From Chrysaora quinquecirrha (taxonomy: Eukaryota > Cnidaria > Scyphozoa > Semaeostomeae > Pelagiidae), in NCBI GenBank assembly GCA_014526335.1, contig JACTAT010000039.1, positions 6,254,373 to 6,318,372 of the forward strand: a stretch of 64,000 nucleotides of DNA. Direction: 5' to 3'. The notes beneath the pieces are model-generated. The model was not told the origin of the DNA, did not search any database, and saw only the letters and a program-made list of their open reading frames with translations. The number at the start of each line of letters is the position of its first letter. Position 1 is the stretch's first letter. This document shows positions 25,154-37,180 of the stretch, piece by piece. A program made the position numbers and the translations under genes.

Positions 25154-28100
25154 TTACACGTAGGTTGTGCGTATTGCCTGGTAAGGACTTTCAGATCTTG
25201 AGTCTCGGAATAGAAACGAGACGAATCCTGGATGCAGCTTTTCTGTTTGTGCAAGAACGATGCGGAAATCTGCTTCTGAATTGAGTGATAGATCAATTTT
25301 CATTTGTCGAATTTCCAGATGTGTGAGTGGGTCCACGCCACGTAACCTAGGGTAGAAAATAGTAACTTATAATGACCTTGTGTTAGAGTAACCTTGTAAA
25401 GTAACCTTGAGTAATCTATATTGATAGAAAACCTTTAAGCAAAGTAGAAAGAATAGCAAGTTGACTTACGACTTTGCCTCTACGTAAGAGAACAAAGCAT
25501 TTGCTTTTTGTTGAAGAAGCTTCAGAAAATCATCCCTGTACATTTCACGAACTGAGCATAAATTAGGGAGGACCAATAACTGAAAAGAATCGAGTTGTGC
25601 TTAGAATACAGTATAGCTTTACATAATATAAATCATTAATCACATTACACATCTACCATATTCAAACTCGCCACTGTGATTTTGAATGCTTTCAAGTTCG
25701 GTTTCTTCATTCTTCTGCATGGTCTTGAGAAGATAATGAAGAGAGAAATGTATAGCTAATGAAATATCACCAACCTCCGACACAAAATGCTGTACCATTA
25801 TTGCTATGTCTTCAGCTGGGTGGAAAAGGCCTCTGAAAAAGAGACAAAATATACCAAAGTATTGCAAGCAATTAAAGTGCAGAAGGCATGAAACTTGGAA
25901 TCCTGTCAAGAAAGAAGTTCTTCCCCACCTCAGAAAAATTGATGCAAAACACAGTCCCAAAAACAACCACATTCCCCATTGCCTGATGATGGTAGACGAT
26001 CTCTCTTGAAACGTCGCTCTGATTTTTAAGTCTTGTCAATGTCAAGCTTTTATTATCATTGAACACACTTCAAACTAACTTACTTGGTGGGAAAAAGCGG
26101 TATTTCCTCTTCTTTGAGAATCTGCTGAAGATCAAGTTTGAGAAACTCTAATCGAGTTTTGAAATGTTCTTGAATGGCGCTTGTTTGTTGAACATCTTTG
26201 TTATCAACGTTGATCAAAGTAGTTGGCAAGCTACTTAAGATAACATCTCTACTTTCTATTGATACGCCATCTGAAGAGTTCTGAAACGAAACACTGATAT
26301 TAATTAAAAGTAACGGCAAAGTCAAAACGGAACTAAGGTTATCAGTATCATAGTATCATTAAAGAAAGATCAACGTGCTGCTGGTATTTTTATTGGCAAT
26401 CAAAGCATGGCTTCTGATAACAACAACGCGAACATTGTCTTCACAGAAAACAATCGCTTGAAAGAGTAAGAAATTGCAACCCTACTTACAAAGAACAGTC
26501 CTTGAACAAATAAATCTCTTTCGTATCCGAAATTCGCATCTTTACAAGCTGATCTCGAACATGCTCTTTCTTTTGACGTTAAAAACATCGCCAGAGTATT
26601 GACCATCTGTGGAATTAACAAGCAAAAGAACATCAAGATCTAACAAATAATTGAAACATACTACAGAGTGGTTATGGTTACATCATTGTCTTCCTGGATG
26701 TGCTTTACTTTCATGCTAATTATCATCCATGCAATTTCTGGATGCTTCTGGATCATACCCTTGCACTTATGACATGCAAACACCACATGATGTGACACAT
26801 AGAAACATTTGAAAAACTTAGCGAAATTGACGAAATTTTAGTTATCGTGAAACTAAGCATGATTGAAGCCTTACCACATCGACAAGCTCAATCTGTTTAC
26901 CAACAACCATAGTACTACCACCAGTCTGGAGATGTGACGTGATTGCTCTTCAAATACAAAAAAATACATTAACTTTAATGCATGTTGTATGAAAGCTATT
27001 CAGCTAATGCATTTCTTGTTTTAATTTCCCCTTAGATTTTGCAAAAGCAAACAATTTGATGTTATCATTTGCCCAAATATTGGTTTGATTGGTGGTGAAT
27101 GTATTTGATTCACAATGACTGCATTTGATTGACAGTGATTGCATCTGATTAACAGTGATTGAAAATGATTGTATCTGATTGGTAGTGATTGCATTTGATT
27201 GACAGTGATTGCATCTGATTGACAGTGATTGCATTTTATTGATAGCAATTGCAGGTGATTGACAATGATTACATGTGATTGATATTGATTGAATTTGATT
27301 GACAGTGATTGTATCTTCTTAACAGTGATTGCATATGATCGACAATGATTGCAGCTGATTGATAGTGATTGCATCTGATTAACAGTGATTGTATTTGATT
27401 GATAGTGATTGCATCTTATTAACAGTGATTGCATATGATTGACAATGATTGCAGCTGATTGATAGTGATTGCATCTGATTAACAGTGATTGCATTTGATT
27501 GATAGTGATTGCATCTTATTAACAGTGATTGCATATGATTGACAATGATTGCAGCTGATTGATAGTGATTACATCTGATTATTAGTGATTGCATTTGATT
27601 GATAGTGATTGCATCTTATTAACAGTGATTGCATATGATTGACAATGATTGCAGCTGATTGATAGTGATTGCATCTTCTTAACAGTGATTGCATATGATT
27701 GACAATGATTGCAGCTGATTGATAGCAACTGCATAAGATACAGTGATTGCATCTGATTGCATACCTCATTAAGAACTTTGGATCATCCAATTTTGCATCA
27801 TTTACCAAATCATCATTTGAAAATGCTGTTTCCTTTATCTAAGACAAAGCATAAAGGTATTATTCTCTCTTATTACTGTAGCACTCTATTACTGTAGCAA
27901 ACAATGTAGAGAACTTACACAAATGGGATCTTGAGGTATCTGATTGTTCTCTAATGATTCTGTTGCTGCAATCAGCTGTCTTAGATAGAAATCAAATTCT
28001 TCTACAGACTCATTCAGGCTCTAGAAAATAAAAGGTTAGACCATGGCTTGTTTGCATCGTCCCTAATAGGGGACCAAATAGAATTATTAAGTAGCAATGT

Positions 28101-28538
28101 AACATGTACCTTTTCTTGTAGAACTCTAAATTGTGTTACAAGAAGTCCTGTTTGCTTGTTTAGAAAATGTTGTAAGTCTAAATATCTATTCATATTTTGA
28201 ATTGCCATAATAAATGACAAACTAAATACAGTTTGACCAGCCTCAGAGATACCAAGAAATATTGATGCAGAGAAAATATAACCACGATCAGATAATACAT
28301 AGAATTTGGTATCATTATTGCCTTCTTCCCTCACTCTGCAAAGTTCACCGTTCAAAGTATGGCTTGATACAAAATTTATTATATCTTTTGTCACAGTTAA
28401 TTTGTCATTTCCTTGCCACAACATTTTCACTCTTGGACCCATAATGTTGTCCCAGTAAGATAGTAGAATTCCACTGAACAGCGAAGATTGTATAGTTTTG
28501 GGGTCATTTACAGGAGATTGCAGATTTGTGTGCGTCAT
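25154..28538 (-). CDS. C9orf72: C9orf72 orthologue (DENN-like GTPase regulator), 9 exons
   Basis: In vertebrates C9orf72 pairs with SMCR8 and WDR41 as a DENN-fold complex acting on Rab/Arf GTPases, autophagy and lysosomes. Exons, in transcript order: 28538-28110, 28020-27919, 27838-27765, 26947-26875, 26606-26490, 26280-26084, 25832-25649, 25579-25470, 25346-25154; all phases fit and give 492 residues (human 481). Recognisable blocks: YWDNIMGPRV then HTLNGE near the N-terminus, KFYVLSDRGYI, AITSHLQTGGSTMVVG, FLTSKERACSR, GYERDLFVQGL, LPTTLINVD, LLVLPNLCSVR, and the end block QMKIDLSLNSEADFRIVLAQ followed by KLHPGFVSFLF. The seventh exon could instead end at 25775 (450 residues); the longer form is chosen because its length is nearer the family. 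The third intron holds a large minisatellite. Confidence 0.93.
27097..27730. repeat. 20-bp minisatellite with 100-bp higher-order unit
   Basis: About 32 tandem copies of a 20-bp unit close to TGATTGATAGTGATTGCATC, varying mainly at the GATAG/AACAG/GACAA and CATC/CATA/CAGC positions. From about 27361 the variants recur in the same order every five units, so 100-bp blocks starting at 27361, 27461 and 27561 are nearly identical. The array lies in the C9orf72 intron 26948-27764. Long open frames read on the minus strand here are only the translated repeat. Confidence 0.93.
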
Positions 28539-28911
28539 TTTGTTTCTAGACTTTGTGTAGACTTGTTTCTAGAACTTCTGTAGACTAGCAATTTTTGAGT
28601 TCCTGTAACTGGATTGACCTACAGTTTGACTGTTACTATACCAACATTTGGGCTTAGTTTGTGTCTAACAAACCATTTATTTACTGAAATGGATACAGTG
28701 ACTCTACTTTTCACTTTTTAGATGACATCAGGCGAGACAGAAAGCCTGAAAACTTTAATTTTAATCTTCCCTGCAATCAACCCATTTCCTCATTCTTCCT
28801 GTCCATGTTTTTTTTCTAAGAAGGAGCCAACTACGAAGGATTTTGCCTCTCTTCCGCGCAAATACTTGGAATTCAATTTTATTTTGTGACGCAATTCGCA
28901 AAACAAGAGTA
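28539..28911. promoter_or_regulatory. Divergent promoter region, C9orf72 / PSMF1
   Basis: 373 bases separate the two start codons, which face away from each other, so both transcription starts should lie in this spacer. No TATA box at a convincing distance and no CpG-rich core were noticed. Joint regulation is possible but only inferred from the spacing. Confidence 0.55.
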
Positions 28912-29946
28912 ATGGCGGATAACAAGCAGTCGGGCGACGCTGAAAATAAGGTATTTTTAGCGTCTGTGATTGAGGCAAGCCAGCCAGATAGCGAAGAAGA
29001 TCTACTCTTATTAACACTCCATGCTGTTCTTTTGAAAAATGGATTCAAAATCATCTGTGCGGGGAGTTTCGAATGTTCTCAAGCATCACCTCCGCTGGAG
29101 GGCCTAGCCATGCCAACTGGCTGGAACAAGCAACAGGGTCCAGATTGCTACCAATTTGCATACCTCAATGTGAATGATGCAAGAGTATACAATATAAGAG
29201 CGCTAAGAATCGAAGACAAGTTATATATCAGTATTCTAGGCCAGGGTGAAAACGAGCGCAATGCTGCTGAACTGCAGATACATGTTCCTGATGAAGTGCA
29301 AAGAGGCAGAAAACCAGTAACAATTGACTGGCTTGCCAATTTCGCTCAGCTTTGGAAACGAATACAAGAAGAACTTCTTCTTAAAATTCAAGAATATTAT
29401 GCGAAAGGTACTACTAAATTCAAGTCTTTGAAAATTTGTTTCAACTTTAGTTTTTCGTTTAGAATTCTTTCATTCTAGCACAACATGTTTTATTTTGCAG
29501 GAGGCCTCCAAGTAGAAGCAAAAGAGCAACAACTGCAACAAAAAGAGCTAAAATCAAATACAACTGAAAATTTACTGGAAAGAAGACCATTGGAGGTTTC
29601 TGCTGAATCACATTTTCCACAGCCACCACACCCATCATTGTACTCACAAGAACATTACCCACCAAGGGAATCACCCTTTGCCTATGGAGATGCTGACAGA
29701 CTACCAGGGCACCCAGGAATGGGTGGTATGCTAATGGACCCCTTGAGATCAGGAGGCATGGGGTTACATCCACCATTACTACCAGGTGTGCCAAGAGGAT
29801 CAGTCCCACCTGGTGCCAGATTTGACCCATATGGACCACTTACTGAGTTTGATCACAGAACTGGATCACAAGTGCCAAGAAGGTCGTTTGATCCAAATCC
29901 TGATCACTTGAGAAGACCGAACTTTGATGATGATATGTTTATGTAA
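28912..29946 (+). CDS. PSMF1: Proteasome inhibitor PI31 subunit
   Basis: PI31 binds 20S proteasomes and acts as inhibitor or transport adaptor. Exons 28912-29407 and 29501-29946 join in phase 1 to give 313 residues (human about 271). The first exon encodes the N-terminal FP (Fbxo7/PI31) dimerisation domain: LLTLHAVLLKNGF, LPTGWN-like MPTGWN, YQFAYLN and VTIDWLANFAQLW. The second is the Pro/Gly-rich, mostly disordered tail with PPGARFDPYGP and DPNPDHLRRPNFDDDMFM. Human PI31 ends in an HbYX motif (hydrophobic-Tyr-X) that docks on the 20S ring; here the last three residues are M-F-M, a Phe variant. An in-frame ATG at 28843 would add 23 residues, but MADNKQ fits the family better. Confidence 0.92.
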
Positions 29947-30233
29947 AATAGTTGATAAAAGCAATTTAATTTTTATATGCAAAATTAATTTCAACGGAAG
30001 GGAAGATAAAGCTACGTCTTAAAACTGTTAGATGTGTATAAATGTTAGTTTGTTGTTCGTTGGCTTATTTCATGGTCATCACAACGCTGAGACAAGCTGG
30101 TAGATAGCTGGTTGTTTGCTGTTGCTGTTGATAAGGAGGGGTACTAGTTAGAAGTCTTGGATTCATAACGTATCGTATTGTATCGTAGTTCTTTATCTTT
30201 AACTATTGAAAATCTCTTTGATTGGTCGTACCC

Positions 30234-30440
30234 ATGCTTCAAGCATTCTTTCAGTTTTCCTTGCGCATTCCTTTTGGTTTAAAACGCCAAGGTAAAGCAG
30301 GAGGACTTCTGTTCAATCACTCTACACTCTTTCAGGTGAAATATTCCATGCGTAACTTGAGGCCAGTTACTGGTCCAACTGCGCTTAGCCACGTAAGAAG
30401 ATATCGGCTACTACTGCAAAAGAAAGGATTGTCAAATTAA
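30234..30440 (+). CDS. Hypothetical small basic protein, 68 aa
   Basis: Not recognised. The frame from the ATG at 30234 is intact to the stop at 30440. It is rich in Arg and Lys with few acidic residues; the N-terminus (MLQAFFQFSLRIPFGLKR) could form an amphipathic basic helix as in mitochondrial targeting sequences, and the C-terminus ends HVRRYRLLLQKKGLSN. That profile suits a small mitochondrial ribosomal or assembly protein, but no family could be named. A CTTTCAG acceptor-like site falls inside (near 30335), so the second half might be a spliced exon instead. It lies about 290 bases after PSMF1 and tail to tail with ATG10; it may also be PSMF1 3' UTR. Confidence 0.4.
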   Translation: MLQAFFQFSLRIPFGLKRQGKAGGLLFNHSTLFQVKYSMRNLRPVTGPTALSHVRRYRLLLQKKGLSN

Positions 30441-30878
30441 GATGCAGCATGACAGCATTTCTCTAAGATTTAATTATTCTGCAAATGTAAGTTTTGTGAA
30501 GTTATTCTGGAAAGATGATCGAATCTGACGTTGATCTATCTATCGATTTTGAACAAGAATGACTATGGGATTGTGACAGAAATTCCAACATTGTTTCATT
30601 GATATAAAAATTGTTTTTGATGTCAATTAAATATTTTAATTTTGAAAATAGGAAATCTGCCTGGAATAATTCGCTTAAAACCATAGGATTCTACCGATTC
30701 TACGGTAGACTTTCTGCTAAAGCGCTAATCGAACGGCTGATGGCTCGAATTATATCAGGGTAACGTTAAAAGTCGTCGGATGCAATAATCCCATACCAGT
30801 GCAACCAGCCGTACAACAACTCTCGCTAACAAATTCTCTTAGGCATTTATTTATATATTGACTTTGCAAAAGATTCAA

Positions 30879-32573
30879 TTACTTTGATTCGGTCGCTTCT
30901 TTTGATAGTGCGAGGTTTTGCATCATCTTCGCAGTATTGCATGGATGTACGAAGAACACGGGACAACCAAACAACGGATGTTCCTACAAACAGAAAGCGG
31001 CATATCAAGATTAATTGAAGCGTTCTTAAGATATGGGAGTGGCTACTCTAATAAACAGACGAATCATGACTGAATGCAGTTTCTGGTCTTGTGCTATTCC
31101 AACAGAAACAAATCTTACCGTTTGTGTGATAAATGACCATTTGTCGCTCAAAGCATCCTGATAGGTTGCTGGTACCTGGTTCCATACTTCATCGAGAGTC
31201 AGATTCCTGCCATCTGCAAAGATCGAAACAAATGGATAAAGTGAACAATTGTTTTCTTCTAAGCCACTTTTTCGATGGCTTCGCTCGATAGAACACCTTG
31301 CGACGGAGTGTCACTGGTCAGAACTTCCAACACACTTATACGTTGACAAATAACAGATTGTCTTGATTTTCGGACAATCCCCAAAGATTTCGCTCGATAA
31401 TTTGCTCGGTGCCACGCCCCCTTGTTCTCTCGTGTCTCTTTGCCATTAACCTTGAGTCGCTTCTAAGGGGCAGATCTGTTGGAGGGAACCTTTGGATATT
31501 ATAATTGGCATATACGTGGTATGAGCACAGAGGAAGAGTGGAAGAGTGGAAAAATCATCTTACTTGAAGTGGAAGCAAAGAAATAAAGAACAGGAACATT
31601 GTAACTTTCACTATACAACACTTGATGCTCCAAAAGAATGCTTTCATCTTGGCATCTTGAAACCTGAAAAATCAATGAAAAAATCAAGCGATTTTCAGCA
31701 ATGTTGAGAAGAGTTGGCCAAAGGCTCTGGTCTTTTAATCTCATAGTGGAAAATGAGCTTTAGTGATTGGCTAGTGTTGATCTCTAATCTACTGGCAAAA
31801 GATCTTTTCTTACCTTTTCAGAAACGTCATCATGGTCATCAAACGCAATGCAACCCTCAAATTCGATATCATCATCAGAGTTTTGTTTGCTTTTGTCTTT
31901 TGAAGTGATAATGGTTTTCTTTGCAATGTAATCAGGGCATGATCCATGCTACAATTCAAGCAGAACGAAAAATTAGATTGACAGGTACTTTATAGTTTTT
32001 TCTCTGTTTTTTATTAATCTAATAACAGTACATAAAGTATGACACTGGTACATCAAGGCTGGAAAGTTTGCTTGTTATGTAGCACCTATTTTGCACCCTT
32101 CCTGTGTGACACTAACCAATTAAAGGTCACATCACTTGTCATTCTTGTAGGATAATTTCTATACCACCTGTACCTCAAGTTGTTTGACAAACACAGCACC
32201 TGCACCACTCCATAATATCACCTAGTGTTGATTGACTCATGGTTTGACCAATTTTTGCCCTCAGTGGTTCTCTACGTTGTCTGAATTGCCCCCCCTTGAA
32301 TAAGCCCTCCCCTCAAATCAGCTCAAAGGATTTACAGTATTTGTACTGCTCCTTAGCCAGGATTCAAACCACAACCTTCGAGCGCAAAAAAATGACGCAA
32401 AATGCCCCCAACTGATTGGAATAGATAGTCTATCCTTATAGGCCAGGCCATGATGCCAATTATTCACTCACTTTTGAAACCCTCTTTATCCATCCATCAT
32501 TTAAAGTATTTGATTTTTCCACAAAGCTGTTGCATTGCACTTTGAAATCTGAATAATTCAGTGTTCCTGCCAT
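30879..32573 (-). CDS. ATG10: Autophagy E2-like enzyme ATG10, 5 exons
   Basis: ATG10 is the E2-like enzyme that transfers ATG12 to ATG5. Exons in transcript order: 32573-32472, 31948-31814, 31663-31564, 31213-31119, 30983-30879; 537 bases, all phases consistent, 178 residues plus stop. Matches to the family: the N-terminal [12 protein letters not shown] helix, [19 protein letters not shown] (as in animal EYHVLYS..VPVLYF), [11 protein letters not shown], then [17 protein letters not shown], which holds the catalytic Cys in the HPC motif. The protein ends about 20 residues after that Cys; human ATG10 (220 residues) carries a longer tail with a TSWLS segment absent here. A further 3' exon is possible only if the stop at 30881-30879 is skipped by splicing. 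Confidence 0.93.
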
Positions 32574-32837
32574 TCAGAGCCAATCAACAATCATTATGTA
32601 ACCGCCAAGCTCAAGTCCAACATCCGTCTTTCTCTTCTTCCTTGTTATTGATTTTTATTGATTTGGATTTTGATCAGATACTTCATGTAAGAAATCTTTT
32701 TGTGCTCGCTACGCATTCTGGGTATCCTGAAAAGCAGATGATGCGCAAAATGCGCAAAGTGTTTTTGTTGTTGAAAAGCAAAACTTCGAGGAAAGTTCTT
32801 TCAAGTTTCAGTTCAGAAATCTTTTCTTTCTTGGAAA
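32574..32837. promoter_or_regulatory. Divergent promoter region, ATG10 / TMEM59
   Basis: Only 264 bases separate the start codons of two divergently transcribed genes, so they very likely share a promoter region. No specific factor site is claimed. Both products are linked to autophagy in vertebrates, which makes co-expression worth testing. Confidence 0.6.
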
Positions 32838-35800
32838 ATGGAGAAACTTATTCTTTTATCAACGTTTCTTGTCTTGGTTGTTGGTTTTGAGACATCTTGT
32901 AACGAAAGTTGCAAGAACAGTTTCCCTCTTCATACATATCCCAAGGTAATGTCATCACAAAGAAGTTTGGCCGAGCGAGAGAGGGCCTAAATTTATTTTT
33001 CTTTTGTTTTGTTTTGTCTTTCTCCTTGCGTGGCGTCTTTTGTTTCTTTTAATGATAAATTTATCAAAATTTGTTTATTATTTAGGCCTGTTATTCTTCA
33101 TTGATAACTCTAAGTTGGTTTGTATTCTTGTTTTGAAACGTGAAAGCCAAAAGATGTGCGAAAATGAATTTTTGAAGTCGTTTTTTGACTGACCTACTAA
33201 AATTGTTTGTTTCTGTTTTGTGTTTCAGAAAGAATCATACTATGCCTGTTTGAGAGGTTGCAGACTTGAAAGAATAGATCAAGTATCGAAAAACTGGAAA
33301 GGAAATGAAGATGGTGCTGAAAAAACTTGTGAAAAAGGTATGAAAATATCAGGTGTAGTTGTTCAGATTATTTTATCCAAGTGTACACTATGTGGAAAGT
33401 TGAATTTGAATATATCTATCACTTTGAAAAGTATTCTGACTTGAGCAGATATTTCAATTTTTGCAAACACATGTATCAATACTGACTTTGATGTAGCCTG
33501 TTAATTTATCAGCTGTGTATGGCAGGTGCATTCACGGGAATTTCAAAATGTTTTGATATTTATTGATAAATCTTCACGAGCTTGCAAGTTTTAAGGAAAT
33601 GTTTTCCATAGTTAGTGTCCTGTAGTCTTGCATGGATAGTTATATGTTACTTGATATAAAAGATTACAATATATCGTCTTTTTAGACTGCAGTATAGCAT
33701 ATCCCAAAGATGTTGATTCTAAGAATGCATGTGTGATTGGCTGCAAATCTGCCCAGCCTGGGTTGCCAAGGCAAGCTGCCATGCTCAAGGTACCTGCAAA
33801 ATATTTTGCCAATACAGTATAACCTGGTTATATGGTACTTGAAGGGACCATCGTATTGGTACATTATAAATGAAGTACGTTATAAACGGGGTGCTTTCTT
33901 TTGTTCTCTAACTTCAGGGACAATTTAAATGGTACGTTATATCTGAGAGTATGCTGTAAGCAAGTATGTTATAACCAGATTATACTGTATTCTAAAGTGG
34001 ATACCAGAAATAGCTGGAAAATCCACAATTTAAACTGTGCATTGGAAGATAATCTAGTGTTTGCAAAACAAAGAATTCCCTAAAAGCCAAATTCCCTGAA
34101 ACTTGCAAAAACAACAGTTTTATGTGCAAATCTGCAGAGTATGGCTTGTGCGCGCATGAGATAAACAATAGAACAATAGAAAAGAACAATGGAAATATGC
34201 TTTTGCACGCATGATATCTCATGAACTGCCGTATTCTGCAGACTGGTTTATGTGTGGGAATAACTAGTAGAATAACTAAGTTGCTTATTTTGTTTTGCAG
34301 GAGGAAAGTGCAAAAGTGAGCTTCTATGCAATTCCAAAGTCAGCCATTCACCCTCTTCTTGTGATTAGACGTTATTGCTCTGGGTTGTATAGTGTAGCAG
34401 TGTCATATGTTGGTTTTGATACTTCTTTTGTTGTCAAAGATGGAGAAACTATTAATATGGCAATAGAAGTGAAGGTAATATTCAACATAAAACATTTTCC
34501 AATCTGTTTTGCATCCAGTATTTTGTACTCCATTTGTCCTTGTGATCAGGGCCATAGCTACAGGGGGTATGAGGATGTGACACATCTTCCAGACTAGTTG
34601 TCAGACAGCAAATTTGAGAAAACAAAGTTTTTGGCAATAGTAAGAGCGAGAAATACTGCAAATCAAAAGAGACAAAGGAAATTTGATGTTGTGTGGCCAA
34701 ATGTTGGGAAAACATCCAGCACATAGGTTGCTGACTCATAGTAGCATCCAGTTTGCATAGCTGCTAAGTTAAGAGGAGCAAATGCCGAGAGAGCAAAAGC
34801 AAGTGCTTCTGTACCAGCTTATCATACTCATATTTGCCCGTTTGCCAGTGTTAACTGATACAAGCATGTGACAAAGGGGGGAATTTCTGTAGGGGAGCAT
34901 GTCCTGTGATCCAACTTGCAGTCATGTCCCACATTTCTATGATGTCCAATCTGGCATATTTGATGCAGGCATATGTTTTAAAATTCCAGACTTATAGTAT
35001 TCAACAGCTTACATTAAAGTCAATGAAATTTGCATAGAGTAAAATTGGACTATTTTTGCACAAGTCTAATCAGCATTAATATGCAATATAATTTGTTACC
35101 CTTGGTGTTATTATAATGCTTATTTTTGCATATATTCAGGGAAATCCACAATATCTGCAGATTGAATCTGTTAGCAGCCAACCAGAAATAACTGTGTCTG
35201 AAAAGAAAGGTTTGCTTTTCCTTTTTTTGTCTTTTGATTAGCATTTATCTTTCCTTTGCTTGTTTTAAGTGTTAATAGCCTGGACACCATGTGTTCTAAT
35301 TGTTGTGTCCTGTATGTTTTTTCTCACATTAGCCAATCAGCTTTTGCCATCTGTCACAATAACAATTATTTATATGCAGCTGCTTCATAACATCTTGCCA
35401 GCACTTATTCTTGAATTGAAGCCTCTTGTTTATAGGCAGTTTAAGCAGTTTTAAGTGTTTACACCCACAACACCCTGCTCTCTAATGGTGCCAATCAGTT
35501 GTTATGCATCTGCAGCAATAATGCAGTTTCATATACAGCTGCATATAATCAGTCTGTTTAAATTGAGGCATCCATTCCCACATGCACGCCTCCACACAAG
35601 CCCACATCCTAAAAGGCCTCTAAAAGTCTCACCTCAAAACAAAGAATTTTCAAGCTTTTCCATAGCCAAGTCTGGGGTTCGCTTTAGGTTCAAGAAAAAA
35701 CTGACCTGTCACTTTACTTCTACGTCAATAAGGGCTTAGAATTTACTATTTCTTTATGATTTCTTGACAACAGGAAAAAATTATGATTTTGTCAGTTAAG

Positions 35801-36580
35801 ATCATCTTAATGAAGAAACAGCAATTCTGTACAGCACGCCATCGCATAGACATATTTCTCAGTTTTACTTGATTTTGTTAATTCTCAGAAATTCCAGTTT
35901 CAGAAAAGAAATCTGTGAAACTGCAAATTGCCAAAGAACAAACATCCAGCTGGCTGGATTGTGTATCTGATACCGCTGGTGTTCCAAAATGGCTCCTCGG
36001 AGGTGCTTTGTTAGTATCTATAATGTCACTCTTCCAGCTGTGTTGCTGCACTTGCTGTGATTCAGATTCTACTGATGAAAAGGTGAGAAACACTACTTGT
36101 ACTTTCATTTTGAATCTATATTTTACCAAAATTCTTCCCCAGTCTAAGGCTGCCCACTGTTCAAAAGCACATGGACCATTATCTGGATAAAGGAACATAA
36201 ACCTTACTCTTCTTTTTCCTGGAGACGTCCGAGAGATCGACAGCCCGTCCTTTTGGACAACTCTCGAGGAAAATCAGAAGTCTCAATCGAAAGACAATTG
36301 CCTCCGGCGTCTACTTGAAAAGTTTTATTTAAACTGTGCTTTTTGCAATGTATGTAGTAGGTTTTTAGCGCTTTGGTTCTTGTAAAGATACAGGTAGTTT
36401 TTTACCGATTTCACTACAATTATTTCGTTTCGTAACCTTATTTTGTTTCTTTTCTAGAGTCACAAGTTTGACAGCGTGTTCACTCTTGATCCAGAAAACT
36501 TGGCAAAACTTTCTTTGCAAACAGAAATGCAGGCCCCACCATTGCCACCAAAGTATTCAGAAAAGGGTGATATTTTGTGA
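32838..36580 (+). CDS. TMEM59: TMEM59 family membrane protein, 7 exons
   Basis: Single-pass endosomal/Golgi glycoprotein; vertebrate TMEM59 affects glycosylation and trafficking and promotes ATG16L1-dependent LC3 labelling of endosomes. Exons: 32838-32945, 33229-33337, 33686-33789, 34301-34474, 35140-35209, 35889-36082, 36458-36580; 882 bases, 293 residues. Order: signal peptide (MEKLILLSTFLVLVVG), the family's cysteine motif SCNESCKNSFPLHTYPK followed by ESYYACLRGCRL, a third Cys block CSIAYPKD...CVIGC, a beta-rich lumenal part, a membrane span WLLGGALLVSIMSLFQ ending in CCCTCC, and a short cytoplasmic tail with PPLPPKYSEKGDIL. I do not see a clear copy of the ATG16L1-binding motif known from vertebrate TMEM59 in the tail. 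Confidence 0.92.
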
Positions 36581-36627
36581 GTCATTCGAGAAAAACTATA
36601 CTTTCAACTTTCTTTTTATTTATTACT

Positions 36628-36633
36628 AATAAA
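36628..36633 (+). terminator. Polyadenylation signal AATAAA of TMEM59
   Basis: AATAAA 48 bases after the TMEM59 stop, with a T-rich stretch following. The position suits a short 3' UTR. Confidence 0.55.
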
Positions 36634-37180
36634 TTCTTTATTACGCCTTTATTATGCAATTGTAAAATAGTAGATACTAATAAAAAAAGGTAAAATTTAG
36701 TGGTGAAGGATGGTTTCTTGGCGATTGCTCAAAACTCTTTCACGAGATTTCTTAGCCATAAAACAAGAGTCCAAGAGCCTTACAGTATGTTGGAATCTCG
36801 CTGCTGTAGTTAGTTTATTATAGAAAATCCGGCTGTTAGGCCAGCCCCTAAGTTGTTTTAATATTTGTTACAGTATTAAGACAACCTGGTTCACGAATGT
36901 TGGAAGGAAATCATTCACTAGTTAATGTACCATTCGATGTAACTTGTTTTAGTGGTACTTTTTAATAAACTTTCGCTTTAGCGTAGAACCATTATTGTCT
37001 ATTATCATTAATGTAAATTCTGTTTATTATCTGTGATACCTATCCTTGTGGTCCAAAAGCACAATGCAAAGGAAATATTAACGCCATTCCCGTCAGAATA
37101 TCATCGCTCCTTCATTTTCTAACGAACTTTTTAACGATCCCAGTCAATTGTTAATTGCTTGCTGTGCCCCCTTCTATTAA

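Noticed and set aside
27097..27730. Regular spacing reminiscent of a CRISPR array
   Set aside because: Units are contiguous with no unique spacers, and the host is a eukaryote.
27004..27808. Several long minus-strand open frames with QSLSI / HCQS-type repeats
   Set aside because: They are direct translations of the 20-bp minisatellite in the C9orf72 intron, not a protein-coding repeat gene.
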